A stretch of 64,000 bases of DNA from NCBI GenBank assembly GCA_964407665.1, contig CAYOWK010000015.1, positions 1 to 64,000 of the forward strand. The letters run 5' to 3'. This DNA comes from CAYOWK01 sp964407665. Lineage in GTDB: Bacteria; Pseudomonadota; Alphaproteobacteria; Caulobacterales; Hyphomonadaceae. Position numbers and translations under genes: made by a program. How positions within the stretch are numbered: the first letter of the stretch is position 1; every line of letters starts with the position of its first letter. Shown piece after piece: positions 35,751 through 43,863 of this stretch. The notes beneath the pieces are model-generated. The model did not search any database. It had not been told where the DNA came from and worked only from the letters and a program-made list of their open reading frames with translations.

Positions 35751-36682
35751 TGAGCATGCCCGCCTTCGGCAGGATCGCCATAATCGGGATTGGCCTGATC
35801 GGCTCATCAATCGCGCGCGCCGCAGTAGCGAAGGGGGCAGCGGGGTCGGTCTCGATCCATGACGCCAATCCAGAGGCTCTGGTCCGGGCCGCCGAACTGG
35901 GTCTGGGCGACACGTTCGCCACCGCAGCTGACGCGGTCAGGGAAGCTGATGCTGTCTTCCTGTGTGTCCCCGTCGGAGCGATGAGCTCCGCCGCCGAGGC
36001 CATCGTGGCTGCGATGAAACCGGGCTCTATCCTGACCGATGTGGGGTCGGTGAAGGCCAGTGTGGCGCGCGACCTTGCGCCATTCTCCGGCCGGGGCGTG
36101 CATGTCATTCCGGGCCACCCCATCGCGGGAACTGAAAAATCTGGACCGGACGCCGGATTCGCCAGCCTGTTCGAGGGGCGTTGGTGCATCCTGACGCCGC
36201 AACCCGCCGGCGCCGACGACTATGTGGCGGCCACCGGCAGGCTGGCGGCTTTCTGGGAGCAGCTGGGCTCGCGGCTTGAAGTCATGGATGCTCAACGCCA
36301 CGATCTTGTGCTGGCAATCACCAGCCACGTGCCGCACCTCATCGCATTCAATATCGTCGCGACTGCGCATGATATGGAAACCGTCACCGAGGGTGAGGTG
36401 GTGAAGTTCTCCGCCTCCGGCTTCCGCGACTTCACGCGTCTTGCTTCTTCCGATCCGACGATGTGGCGCGATGTATTCCTGAACAATCGAGAGGCGGTAA
36501 TCGAGGTGCTCGGGCGGTTCACCGAGGATCTGATTGCGCTCCAGCGCGCAATCCGCTGGGGGGAAGGCGATACGCTCTACGAGACGTTCAGCCACGCGCG
36601 CGGCATCCGCAAGGCCATCATTGAGGCGGGCCAGGATACCCCGGCGCCCAACTTCGGCCGGGACAACGGAAAAAAGGGTTAG
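35750..36682 (+). CDS. tyrA: Prephenate/arogenate (cyclohexadienyl) dehydrogenase
   Basis: A 310-residue TyrA-family enzyme of tyrosine synthesis, oxidatively decarboxylating prephenate or arogenate. The NAD(P) motif IIGIGLIGSSIA spans 9-20, with LTDVGSVKASV near 100-110 and the substrate segment HPIAGTEKSGPDAG near 124-137. There is no fused mutase or ACT domain. It is coupled to hisC. Its stop abuts the stop of the convergent pyrophosphatase gene. Confidence 0.93.
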   Translation: MSMPAFGRIAIIGIGLIGSSIARAAVAKGAAGSVSIHDANPEALVRAAELGLGDTFATAADAVREADAVFLCVPVGAMSSAAEAIVAAMKPGSILTDVGSVKASVARDLAPFSGRGVHVIPGHPIAGTEKSGPDAGFASLFEGRWCILTPQPAGADDYVAATGRLAAFWEQLGSRLEVMDAQRHDLVLAITSHVPHLIAFNIVATAHDMETVTEGEVVKFSASGFRDFTRLASSDPTMWRDVFLNNREAVIEVLGRFTEDLIALQRAIRWGEGDTLYETFSHARGIRKAIIEAGQDTPAPNFGRDNGKKG

Positions 36683-37900
36683 TCAGCGAAGACCGGCGGT
36701 GACGTGCTCGATCGCGCCATCGTGGGGTTGCGGCTCGACACCCAGCAGTCGGGCGATAAGGGGATAGACGGATACATTCTCGAAGGGCTCAAGCGTGACG
36801 CCTGTCCGGAATGCAGGACCATTCGCTAGGAACAACGCAGCCATTTCGGGGAGAGCGGGATCGAAGCCGTGGGCGCCGAGGCTAAGCCTGCCGCCGGTGC
36901 TGGTTGTCTGGGATGACCGGTAGCGCCAGCCATCGTCGGCGAGGCAGATGATGTCCGGTACGCGCCGGTGCGAGCCATAGTGGAAGCGTCCGGGTAGGTC
37001 ATCCTTGCGCCAGCACTCGCCGTGCTCACCTCTGCCGACCAGCGCCAGTTCGATTTCTGATTCATGTCCAGCCACGGGCTTCACTGCCGCGACCGGGCCA
37101 TCCCAGATCACGCGAGCCTGCTCTGGCGCAAAGCGAGCGTCGAGGCTGATGATCCGGTCCTCCGAAACGTCGGCCATGCCGTGATCGGAGACGATCACCA
37201 GATTTGTCGTCTCGGCCAGACCGCGAGACTGCAGCCCCTCCATCAACCGGCCGATGGCGGCATCGATCTGCGCGACCGCTGATGTCGTCTCCGGCGCGTC
37301 CGGCCCATAGTAGTGGCCTGCGGTGTCGACGATGTCGAAATAGAGGGTCGCAAATTGCGGTCGCTCGGCGGGCGGGGCGCCCAGCCAGCCCATAAGCCTG
37401 TCGACCCGGGCGAAGTCCGGAAGACTCTGGTCGTAGCGCGACCACAGTGAAGGCCGGCCGCCTAGATCAAAATCCGAACCGGGCCAGAACATCGTTGCGG
37501 TCCGTACGCCCTGCTGCTCGGCAGTGATCCAGATCGGTGATGCATCCCTCCACCACAGCGGATCCGAGGAGACCGCAACGTTGGAGAGCGTGAATGTCAC
37601 GCCCGGCCGGTCGGCATCCTCCATGCGGTTGCTGATCAGGCCGTGGCTGTCCGGGCGCCGACCGGTCACAAGGGTATAGTGGTTTGGAAACGTGACGGTC
37701 GGAAACGACGGGACCATGGATGCGCGCACGCCCTGATCCGCCAGAGCCGACAACACGGGCGTCTGGCCGCGGTCCAGATAGTCGGGGCGGAAGCCGTCGA
37801 TGGAGATGAGGAGCGTCAGAGGGGGCGGGGGCGCCTCTGGGCCGGGAGTGGCGCACCCGGCGGCGAGCACTGCAAACACGAACAGCAGGTTTCGAAGCAT
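36683..37900 (-). CDS. Ectonucleotide pyrophosphatase/phosphodiesterase lipoprotein
   Basis: A 405-residue exported NPP-type enzyme of the alkaline phosphatase superfamily. The lipobox LAAGC gives lipidated Cys16. Metal Asp35 lies in ISIDGFRPDYL, and the nucleophile is Thr70 in PSFPTVTFPNHYTLVTG. Later ligands are in TAGHYYGPDAP near 210 and VSDHGMADV near 256-264. It should cleave phosphodiester or pyrophosphate bonds of nucleotides at the cell surface. Confidence 0.92.
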   Translation of the reverse strand: MLRNLLFVFAVLAAGCATPGPEAPPPPLTLLISIDGFRPDYLDRGQTPVLSALADQGVRASMVPSFPTVTFPNHYTLVTGRRPDSHGLISNRMEDADRPGVTFTLSNVAVSSDPLWWRDASPIWITAEQQGVRTATMFWPGSDFDLGGRPSLWSRYDQSLPDFARVDRLMGWLGAPPAERPQFATLYFDIVDTAGHYYGPDAPETTSAVAQIDAAIGRLMEGLQSRGLAETTNLVIVSDHGMADVSEDRIISLDARFAPEQARVIWDGPVAAVKPVAGHESEIELALVGRGEHGECWRKDDLPGRFHYGSHRRVPDIICLADDGWRYRSSQTTSTGGRLSLGAHGFDPALPEMAALFLANGPAFRTGVTLEPFENVSVYPLIARLLGVEPQPHDGAIEHVTAGLR

Positions 37901-37939
37901 GCAGCGGGAGATAACTTCGAAGTGTGACGGATCAATATG

Positions 37940-38677
37940 TCAGCCTTTGGCGCCATCGCGGCGGGCGCGCTCTTCGGCGACAAGGCGTGTGGTGGCGGGT
38001 TCGAGGACGGCTTCGAGGCGCTCCATGAAGACCTCGCGGGAGAGGCCGGCCTCGATGGGGGGGAGGGCCTCGAAGGTCACGTTGCCGGGCTCGATGTTCT
38101 TGAGACCGGCGCCCTGCCAGCTGAGGCCGGTATTGAGGGCGACGGGGATGCAGGGCAGGCCAAGGACGCGGTAGAGGCCCGCTACGCCGGGCTTGTAGTC
38201 CGGGTGGGCGTCAACTTCCTGGCGCGTCCCTTCCGGAAAGATGATGACCGGCCGGCCCTCCGCAGCGGCCGCTTTGGCGGCGTTCAGCATGTTCTTCATC
38301 GTCTTGGCGCCGCCATCGCGGTCGATGGGGATCATGCCGGTCCGCTTGCAGTACCAGCCAAAGACCGGAGCTTCGAGAAGTTCCGCTTTGAGCACGAACG
38401 CCGGCTTCTCGAGGAACAGGAAGGGCGCGAGCGTATCGTAGGTGCTCTGGTGCTTCATGGCGATCAGGCAGGCGCCGGGCGGTATGTTCTCCATGCCCCT
38501 GAAGGACGTCTTCACGCCGCCGGTCAGCCTGAGCATGAAGCGCTGGCTGGTGATCCAGAAACGCATCGCCTTGAACGCCCACTCCTTCGACACAACGGCA
38601 AGCGGAAGCGCAGGCAGCCCGATCCACCCGAGGCTCGAATAGAACCACGAGGCGTAGAGGATGGTTCGGAGATTCAT
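37940..38677 (-). CDS. plsC: 1-acyl-sn-glycerol-3-phosphate acyltransferase
   Basis: A 245-residue inner-membrane acyltransferase making phosphatidic acid. The catalytic HX4D is His76-Asp81 (KHQSTYD), and the glycerol-3-phosphate-binding FPEGTR spans 147-152. One or two N-terminal hydrophobic helices are present. The ATG at 38677 overlaps the ydcF stop, placing plsC last in the unit ftsE-ftsX-ydcF-plsC; the open frame to 38758 is an extension into ydcF. Confidence 0.93.
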   Translation of the reverse strand: MNLRTILYASWFYSSLGWIGLPALPLAVVSKEWAFKAMRFWITSQRFMLRLTGGVKTSFRGMENIPPGACLIAMKHQSTYDTLAPFLFLEKPAFVLKAELLEAPVFGWYCKRTGMIPIDRDGGAKTMKNMLNAAKAAAAEGRPVIIFPEGTRQEVDAHPDYKPGVAGLYRVLGLPCIPVALNTGLSWQGAGLKNIEPGNVTFEALPPIEAGLSREVFMERLEAVLEPATTRLVAEERARRDGAKG

Positions 38678-39297
38678 GAGGTAACCTGGGGATCGGCGGA
38701 AAGGTCTGGTTTGAGGGCGGGGCCAGCGCGGAAGACCGCCACCCTGTATTTCAGCCATTCCTCGAAGAGGCGCCGGGCGGTCGGCGGATTGGTGTACCAG
38801 GCGCGGGGACGGACCCGCGTCGTCGTGACGGCATAGGGGATCAGGTCGGCATCCGGCATGTTCCGCTGCAGCTCAACCAGAGCGCGGTCCATGTGGTATT
38901 CCGACGTCACCACGATGATGCGCTGCATGTCGTGGCGGCGGGCCCATTCGGCGACTTCGGCGCCATTGCCGGCGGTGGAGGCGGCGGCCCGGCCCAGCGT
39001 GACGCAGCACTGGATCTCGGCTTCTGCGACACTGACGATGCGGGCGATGTCGGCAGGCGTCGTATCGACATGAACGCCGGAAATCAGGATGGGCAGCTGT
39101 AGCTGTTCGGAGAGGCGAACCCCGGCGATGATGCGCGCATCGGATGCGCCGGTAAGCACGGCAATCGCGTCGCCTGCAGCTGGCGGTTCGGACGCTGCGG
39201 CGCGATCCGCCCGACCGACAAAGGACAGGAAATCCCACCCGGCGGCGGCAAGGCCGGCGAGAAGCGCAATAGCGATGACGCGACCGATCAGTCCCAC
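38674..39297 (-). CDS. YdcF family (DUF218) envelope protein
   Basis: A 207-residue DUF218 protein with one N-terminal membrane anchor (~3-22). The family pattern is AIAVLTGASDARIIAGVRLSEQL near 44-66, LPILISGVHV near 68-77, and IIVVTSEYHMDRALVEL near 125-141. Members such as SanA are linked to envelope barrier function; the biochemistry is not settled. Coupled to plsC by overlap and four bases from ftsX. Confidence 0.88.
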   Translation of the reverse strand: MGLIGRVIAIALLAGLAAAGWDFLSFVGRADRAAASEPPAAGDAIAVLTGASDARIIAGVRLSEQLQLPILISGVHVDTTPADIARIVSVAEAEIQCCVTLGRAAASTAGNGAEVAEWARRHDMQRIIVVTSEYHMDRALVELQRNMPDADLIPYAVTTTRVRPRAWYTNPPTARRLFEEWLKYRVAVFRAGPALKPDLSADPQVTS

Positions 39298-39300
39298 GTC

Positions 39301-40170
39301 TTAAACCAGCTCCCGCAGCGACCGCATGACCGTCGCCTTAGCCGCCATCATGGCGGCAAATCCCGCCAATAATGGGGTCAGCCCCAGGATCAGCCCGTCC
39401 GCAAGCGACATGGACAATTGCGGCAGCAGCCAGCTTCCATCCCGCCCCTGTTTCAGAATGAACAGGATGAACGCGGCCGCGCCAAATGCCAACAGGGCCC
39501 CGGCGGCTCCCGCCTGGACGCCCAGCATCAGGAATCGACGCTCGAACAGGCCCGCAATGTAGCTGTCGCGAGCGCCGGACAGGTGGAGGAGTTCCACGAT
39601 ATCGCGGCGCGCCAGCAGGGTGGCGTGGGTGGCGAAGGCGATCACGGCGATGGCAGTCGCGCCAAGAAGTCCGACTGCGGCGACAGCCGCGATGGCCGCT
39701 GACCGGGTGGCGGAGCGGATGTCGCGCGACCAGACCACGTGGTCGTCCACAGTCGTGTCGACGCCGGCTGTGGCGAGCGCTGCTTCAAGTCCTGGTCCCA
39801 GTTGGCCAGCGTCACGGGCTGCTTCGGCGGCGATCAGGCGCGGGAGCGGCAGGTCGGCTGGCACCCCGCCAGCGCCGAGCCAGGGCTTCAGGAGCTCTTC
39901 GGCGTCGGTGCGGGATAGGGCATGTGCCGAGAGAATGCCCGGATAGGCGGCCACAACGGCTTCCGCCTTTGCGGCGTCCGTCTCGTCGCCATGGACCCGG
40001 ATGGTGATCTGGCCGGAGACCCGGTCCGTCCAGCTGTCGGCTGCGGCATAGGCCGAACGGGCGGAGAGGCCCGCCAGCGCCGCGAGGAAGCACAGTGCGC
40101 ACACGACGAAGAACAGCGCCGCCTCGCGCGCGTCTTCCCGTGGCAGCAGCGGGTTTCCGGAACGGCTCAT
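39301..40170 (-). CDS. ftsX: Cell division permease-like protein FtsX
   Basis: A 289-residue FtsX. Topology is as expected: cytoplasmic N-tail, first membrane helix ~18-38, a periplasmic domain to ~165, then three more helices (~168-190, 215-240, 258-280). It works with FtsE at the divisome, where in other bacteria the periplasmic domain activates peptidoglycan hydrolases. Its start overlaps the ftsE stop by four bases. Confidence 0.92.
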   Translation of the reverse strand: MSRSGNPLLPREDAREAALFFVVCALCFLAALAGLSARSAYAAADSWTDRVSGQITIRVHGDETDAAKAEAVVAAYPGILSAHALSRTDAEELLKPWLGAGGVPADLPLPRLIAAEAARDAGQLGPGLEAALATAGVDTTVDDHVVWSRDIRSATRSAAIAAVAAVGLLGATAIAVIAFATHATLLARRDIVELLHLSGARDSYIAGLFERRFLMLGVQAGAAGALLAFGAAAFILFILKQGRDGSWLLPQLSMSLADGLILGLTPLLAGFAAMMAAKATVMRSLRELV

Positions 40171-40907
40171 TGCGAAGGTCCGTCGGGGGACGACGCGGGG
40201 AGCGGCTGCAGCGGCGCGGCTTTCACCACGACGCCGTCGGCGAGCCGCAGCATGTCGGCGGGGGTGCGCCGGATCAGGTGCATGTCGTGGGTCGCGATCA
40301 GCACGGTGGTGCCCAGGCGGCGATTGAGCTCCCGGAACAGGCGGACAAGCCGTTCGCCCATTTCCTCGTCGACATTGCCGGTCGGCTCGTCGGCAATGAT
40401 CAGGTCCGGCTTCATCATGACGGCGCGGGCGATCGCAACGCGCTGCTTTTCGCCCCCGGACAGCGTCGGCGGCTTGGCTTCAAGCCGGTCGCCGAGGCCC
40501 ACCCAGGTCAGCAATTCGATCACGTCGTCGCGATAGCGCTTCTCGCTGTCGCCTGCGACTCGCAGCGGCAGGGCGACATTTTCGTAGGCGGACAGGTGAT
40601 CGAGCAGGCGAAATTCCTGAAAGACGACGCCCACACGGCGGCGCAGGGGCGGCAAATCGGAATGCCGCAGGCGCCCGGTATCGACGCCGAACAGGGAAAT
40701 CCGGCCGCCGGACGGCCTCAGCGCCAGATAGGCGAGCTTGAGAAGCGTTGATTTTCCGGCCCCGGATGGGCCAGTCAGGAAGGTCATCGAGCCGGGTTTC
40801 AGCTGGAAGGACACATCCGCCAGCACGTCCGCGCCCGGCCCGTAGGACAGGTTGACCCGGTCGAATCGCAGGGCCGGTTCGTCTTTTATGACGCTGCGAT
40901 CTTTCAT
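40167..40907 (-). CDS. ftsE: Cell division ATP-binding protein FtsE
   Basis: A 246-residue ABC ATPase partner of FtsX. Walker A GPSGAGKST is at 46-54, the Q-loop in VFQEFRLL near 94-101, the ABC signature LSGGEKQRVAIARAV near 149-163, Walker B LIIADEPTGN near 169-178, and the H-loop IATHD near 203. The ATG at 40907 is chosen; the frame continues to 42014 only as antisense of other genes. It is divergent from the zinc-finger gene, leaving 78 bases for both promoters. Confidence 0.95.
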   Translation of the reverse strand: MKDRSVIKDEPALRFDRVNLSYGPGADVLADVSFQLKPGSMTFLTGPSGAGKSTLLKLAYLALRPSGGRISLFGVDTGRLRHSDLPPLRRRVGVVFQEFRLLDHLSAYENVALPLRVAGDSEKRYRDDVIELLTWVGLGDRLEAKPPTLSGGEKQRVAIARAVMMKPDLIIADEPTGNVDEEMGERLVRLFRELNRRLGTTVLIATHDMHLIRRTPADMLRLADGVVVKAAPLQPLPASSPDGPSQ

Positions 40908-40985
40908 CAGCTCTTCGGGTGGTGGTTGTCCGGATCGTGCCTCAGGTTGGACTATATTAACCAACCCTGTGATTCCGTTACCGCG

Positions 40986-41900
40986 ATGATACTCGTCTGT
41001 CCCTCTTGCGACACCCGCTATTTCGCGGCGGACACATCCCTCGGCAAGGAGGGGCGCAAGGTCCGTTGCACGTCCTGCGGGCATTCCTGGTTCGCCACGG
41101 CGGACGGGGAAGGCGGCATTGCGACCGGCGACGACGTTGGGCTGACCCGCGAGCAGGTGGAGCGTCTGCGCCAGAGCGCAGCGGCCGGAGCCGCCAGCAG
41201 CGCAGGCCCGCACGCAGAATTCCGGGCGCGAAAGCTGGAGCGCCAGCGCCGTAACCGGGCTATCGCAGCATTCTCGGCCTGGGGGATCGGTTTCATCCTG
41301 TTCGGCAGCGCGGCGGCGTCCACTGTGATCTTCCGAAACCAGGTCGCCGAAGCCTGGCCGCGGACCGCCTCGATCTACAAGATGGTCGGCCTGGGCGTGA
41401 ACCGCTTCGGCCTTGATTTTGAAGAGGTGACCGCCCGCCGCTCGTTCGACGGCACCACGCCGGTTCTGACCGTCACGGGCAAAGCCGTGAACCGGGGCGA
41501 CACCGAGCGCGCAACGCCGAAAATCCGGGTCAGCCTGCGCGACGAGGCCGAGACGGAGGTCGGCGTCTGGACCGACAGCCTGCCAGCGCCTGCCATCGGA
41601 CCTGGCGAGACCATCGAATTCACGACCCGGATCGTTGCGCCGCCGGTCGATACGTTCCGGCTTGCGGTGACGTTCGACGACGGCTCCGGCCATTCTCCGG
41701 CCGCCAGCGACCGCGCCGCCCAGGTGGGTGTCGAGGCCGCCGAAGACGCACCGCATCCTGAAGCTGCCCACAGCGAAGCGCCGCATGAAGGGGCGCCAGA
41801 AGCCGACACGCACAGCACGGACGAGGACGCGGCTGGACACGTCGCTTCGCCTGAAGGACATGATGAGGCCGGCGCTGCCGCGGAGACCTCCCATCACTGA
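40986..41900 (+). CDS. MJ0042-type zinc-finger membrane protein (DUF3426-like)
   Basis: A 304-residue protein. The N-terminal zinc ribbon MILVCPSCDTRYF to VRCTSCGHSW gives ligands Cys5, Cys8, Cys28 and Cys31. A membrane helix spans ~94-116, then a periplasmic beta-domain of the DUF3426 type (VLTVTGKAVNRGDTE near 159-173), and an Ala/Glu/His-rich tail. This gene beside ftsEX is, as I recall, a common alphaproteobacterial arrangement. Function unknown. Its last 38 bases overlap the phosphoribosyltransferase gene. Confidence 0.87.
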   Translation: MILVCPSCDTRYFAADTSLGKEGRKVRCTSCGHSWFATADGEGGIATGDDVGLTREQVERLRQSAAAGAASSAGPHAEFRARKLERQRRNRAIAAFSAWGIGFILFGSAAASTVIFRNQVAEAWPRTASIYKMVGLGVNRFGLDFEEVTARRSFDGTTPVLTVTGKAVNRGDTERATPKIRVSLRDEAETEVGVWTDSLPAPAIGPGETIEFTTRIVAPPVDTFRLAVTFDDGSGHSPAASDRAAQVGVEAAEDAPHPEAAHSEAPHEGAPEADTHSTDEDAAGHVASPEGHDEAGAAAETSHH

Positions 41901-42420
41901 ACCCGCCTTCGACATCCTGCTGACCCCCGAGGACATCGCTGTCCGTGTCGACCGCTGTGCGGCGGAGCTTGCGCCGCGTGTTCGCGACGGCGACTGGACG
42001 GCAGTGGTCATCATGCTGGGCGCGACGCCCTTTGCCGCCGACCTGATGCGCGCGCTGTCAAAGTATGGCGCCGATCCGGCCTTCGATGCGATCTGGCTCG
42101 AAAGCTATCACGACGCCCGCGAGAGCTCGGGTCGTGTCGCCATTCGTGCCGACGTGTCGCGACAGGTTGCAGGCCGGGGCGTGATCCTGGTTGACGACGT
42201 GTTCGACACTGGCCGCACGCTGGCGTTTGCCCGCCAGCATCTGATCTCGCAGGGCGCCCGCGAAGTGCTGACCTGCGTGTTCGCCCGCAAGCCGGAAGCT
42301 GCGCCGGACGGGCTTGATGTCTGGGCGTGGGATGCACCCGACCGCTATCTGGTCGGCTATGGCATGGACGACGCCGGCAAGTGGCGCGGTCTGCCTTATC
42401 TGGGCGCTGTGCGGGTGTGA
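41863..42420 (+). CDS. hpt: Purine phosphoribosyltransferase (hypoxanthine type)
   Basis: A 185-residue type I phosphoribosyltransferase. The PRPP loop VILVDDVFDTGRTL lies near 106-119, and EPAFDILLTPEDIAVRV near 14-30 matches the Hpt N-terminus. It should salvage hypoxanthine and/or guanine with PRPP. AAGGA sits before two consecutive ATGs at 41860/41863; I use the second. It overlaps the zinc-finger gene and is followed by ~1 kb without genes. Confidence 0.87.
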   Translation: MRPALPRRPPITEPAFDILLTPEDIAVRVDRCAAELAPRVRDGDWTAVVIMLGATPFAADLMRALSKYGADPAFDAIWLESYHDARESSGRVAIRADVSRQVAGRGVILVDDVFDTGRTLAFARQHLISQGAREVLTCVFARKPEAAPDGLDVWAWDAPDRYLVGYGMDDAGKWRGLPYLGAVRV

Positions 42421-42453
42421 TGTCGTCTGGTCTCGGGGGCGTCAGCGAAAGCG

Positions 42454-42500
42454 CCTCATGGTGAGCAGCGGGCAACGCCCGTGTCCGTCGAACCACGAGG
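42454..42500 (+). repeat. REP element, left arm of an inverted pair
   Basis: 47 bp beginning CCTCATGGTGAGCAGC and ending GTCGAACCACGAGG, with an internal GGGC-AAC-GCCC hairpin. The same element lies inverted at 42578-42624. The outer bases resemble the common alphaproteobacterial palindrome with CATGGTGAGC and GTCGAACCA. Confidence 0.75.
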
Positions 42501-42577
42501 CGCGGTGAGCGCGGACTGATCGTTCATTGTGCGGATCCTGTCACTTGGTGGACTGAACCGGCTGCCGGTGAGCACGC

Positions 42578-42624
42578 CCTCGTGGTTCGACGGCCGCACG
42601 CTCCGCGTGCTGCTCACCATGAGG
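42578..42624 (-). repeat. REP element, right arm of an inverted pair
   Basis: Reverse-strand partner of 42454-42500 and the same length (47 bp). The outer arms are identical, while the inner hairpin differs (CACGC-GGA-GCGTG instead of GGGC-AAC-GCCC) but still pairs. The two arms enclose 77 bp, the arrangement called a REPIN or BIME. Confidence 0.75.
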
Positions 42625-42670
42625 GCTCGTGTTGGGGCGGTGGCTTAACTTCAAACACTCCCTCTCGTCC

Positions 42671-42796
42671 GGACCGGCGTGAGCCGTCCGTGATGCTGTC
42701 GTTCTTCCTCCTGAAGACAGGAGGCCGGGGCGCGCGGGCGCACGCCTTGTTTAGTACAATGCCAGCGTTGCCGCTGGCCGGTGCGTGTTCCCACGC
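42671..42796 (-). repeat. Dispersed structured repeat, copy C
   Basis: Complete copy on the minus strand. Read 5' to 3': GCGTG-GGAA-CACGC (42796-42783); GCCAGCG-GCAA-CGCTGGC (42778-42761, seven pairs); linker ATTGTACTAAACAA; GGCGTGC-GCCC-GCGCGCC with one T-G pair; CCTCCTG-TCTT-CAGGAGG; then GACAGCATCACGGACGGCTC and a closing hairpin ending GCCGGTCC. It is the cleanest copy structurally. Confidence 0.8.
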
Positions 42797-43082
42797 GCCC
42801 CGCGATCGTTTGTCTGCCCGGCAAGGTGCATCGAGGATTTCCGTCCGGTCGAGGGAGCCCTGACGCCACCGCCCCTTGCGAGGCGTCGCCAGACCACAAG
42901 TCTCGCCGGACGTTGGTCCAGGCCCTATCGCCGGGTCAGGCGCGCAGGAAAGACCGATCCTCCCTGGACGCCCCGGTTTCAGTTCACCGGGGCCATAACG
43001 GGTTCGCCTTCGCCCATCCGGCCCGCAACTACGGGGAGCCCGACAGACGCTGGCGAACCGCCACGCCGACCGGCGCCGGTCA

Positions 43083-43144
43083 TTCGATGTTTCGGTGGCC
43101 ACCGAACCCTCCCGTGACAGGCGCGAGGGGGAGTTTAGGGGTGC
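43083..43144 (-). repeat. Conserved 5' block of the long repeat module, copy C
   Basis: On the minus strand it reads GCACCCCTAAACTCCC, then GGGAGGGTTCGG and GGCCACCGAAACATCG. It is homologous to 27795-27858. GGTTCGGTGGCCACCGAA within it is also a near-perfect palindrome. It marks the upstream limit of the module containing copy C. Confidence 0.6.
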
Positions 43145-43217
43145 TGGGGTGCTGTAGGATGAAAAAAGCTGGAGCCAGCACTCTGGAAACGTCCCGGAGG
43201 GCCGTGGTCCTCGCGAC

Positions 43218-43279
43218 TGCGAGGATCCAGACTTTGAAAATCGTATGTGTGGTCAGGTTATTAAGTCTGGATCCTCGCA
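43218..43279. repeat. REP-type inverted repeat
   Basis: TGCGAGGATCCAGACTT and AAGTCTGGATCCTCGCA are perfect 17-bp complements separated by 28 bases. Just outside on the left, CCTCGC-GACT-GCGAGG forms a further hairpin sharing the arm. The GTCTGGATCCTCGC core is of the palindrome type also seen, reversed in part, at 48100-48165. Confidence 0.7.
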
Positions 43280-43416
43280 TGCGGGAGGAACGCGGACAGC
43301 AACCTGTCCGCTTCCAAGAGAGGCCTCGAATTGGGGGAGTTCAGGTGTTTGCTCCCACAGCGGAGGCTTTGTTTCGCTCTGTTGAGCGAGCCAAAGGAAG
43401 GCTCCTCCACAACGCC

Positions 43417-43863
43417 TCAATCGTCGTCCGGGATGTCGTTCCAAGCCTGCCAGAGTGTGACGCCGCGCAGCTGCAGAGTCAGGCGGAGGATTACTGCCGA
43501 TAGATAGGGACCAAGCACCAGCGCCTCGAAAGACCAGCCCGTCAGACCAAGGGTCTGACGATGCATTACGACAAGAAACAGACAGATCGCCCAAATCGCG
43601 GCCCAGACATACGCCGCGAGCTTTGGCGCCTGCCGTGGCGCGTAAGCCCAAGGCGAGAGTTCTACCGCGGCAAGGAACCAGAAGTACGCAGCGAACAACC
43701 AGCCAGCGACCACGTGCGCACCGGAGGGCAGCGCATCCGAGAGCCAGATGCTGGCGGCGCCGAAGGATCCGCAAACCGCCCCGATCGCCGCGACTACCAG
43801 AGTCGCAATCACATCTCGCCGGCGGGCTGCAGCATCGCCACGCTCACCCGCCTGCGCGCCCAT
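43417..43863 (-). CDS. Small integral membrane protein, function unknown
   Basis: A 148-residue inner-membrane protein with four hydrophobic helices (~18-40, 47-68, 80-102, 112-130), Trp-rich (FWFLAAVELSPWAYAP). It resembles TspO only in size and Trp content, and I do not assign it. Its ATG overlaps the stop of the DUF4175 gene (TGATG), so it is the last gene of that unit. Confidence 0.72.
   Translation of the reverse strand: MGAQAGERGDAAARRRDVIATLVVAAIGAVCGSFGAASIWLSDALPSGAHVVAGWLFAAYFWFLAAVELSPWAYAPRQAPKLAAYVWAAIWAICLFLVVMHRQTLGLTGWSFEALVLGPYLSAVILRLTLQLRGVTLWQAWNDIPDDD

Larger units (their letters stand above)
42421..43416. other. Gene-free stretch with REPIN-like pair and repeat module
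   Basis: No supportable gene in about 1 kb. Present are an inverted pair of 47-bp palindromic repeats (42454-42624), copy C of the structured repeat (42671-42796, minus), hairpin-rich DNA including CCCCGG/CCGGGG at 42971-42992, the 5' block of the module (43083-43144), and a 17-bp perfect inverted repeat (43218-43279). The open frames crossing it read through repeats and have no start signals. Confidence 0.8.

Noticed and set aside
42671..42710. Resemblance of GAGCCGTCCGTGATGCTGTC to group II intron domain V
   Set aside because: The closing half of domain V is missing, no intron-encoded protein or other domains are present, and the conserved structure reads on the other strand.
42614..43102. 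A 162-codon minus-strand frame across repeat copy C
   Set aside because: It reads through the hairpin-rich repeat with no ribosome-binding site. The same DNA in copies A and B does not keep this frame.
43417..43863. TspO-like assignment for the small membrane protein
   Set aside because: Size and Trp content are similar, but the helix count (four, not five) and conserved TspO residues do not match.
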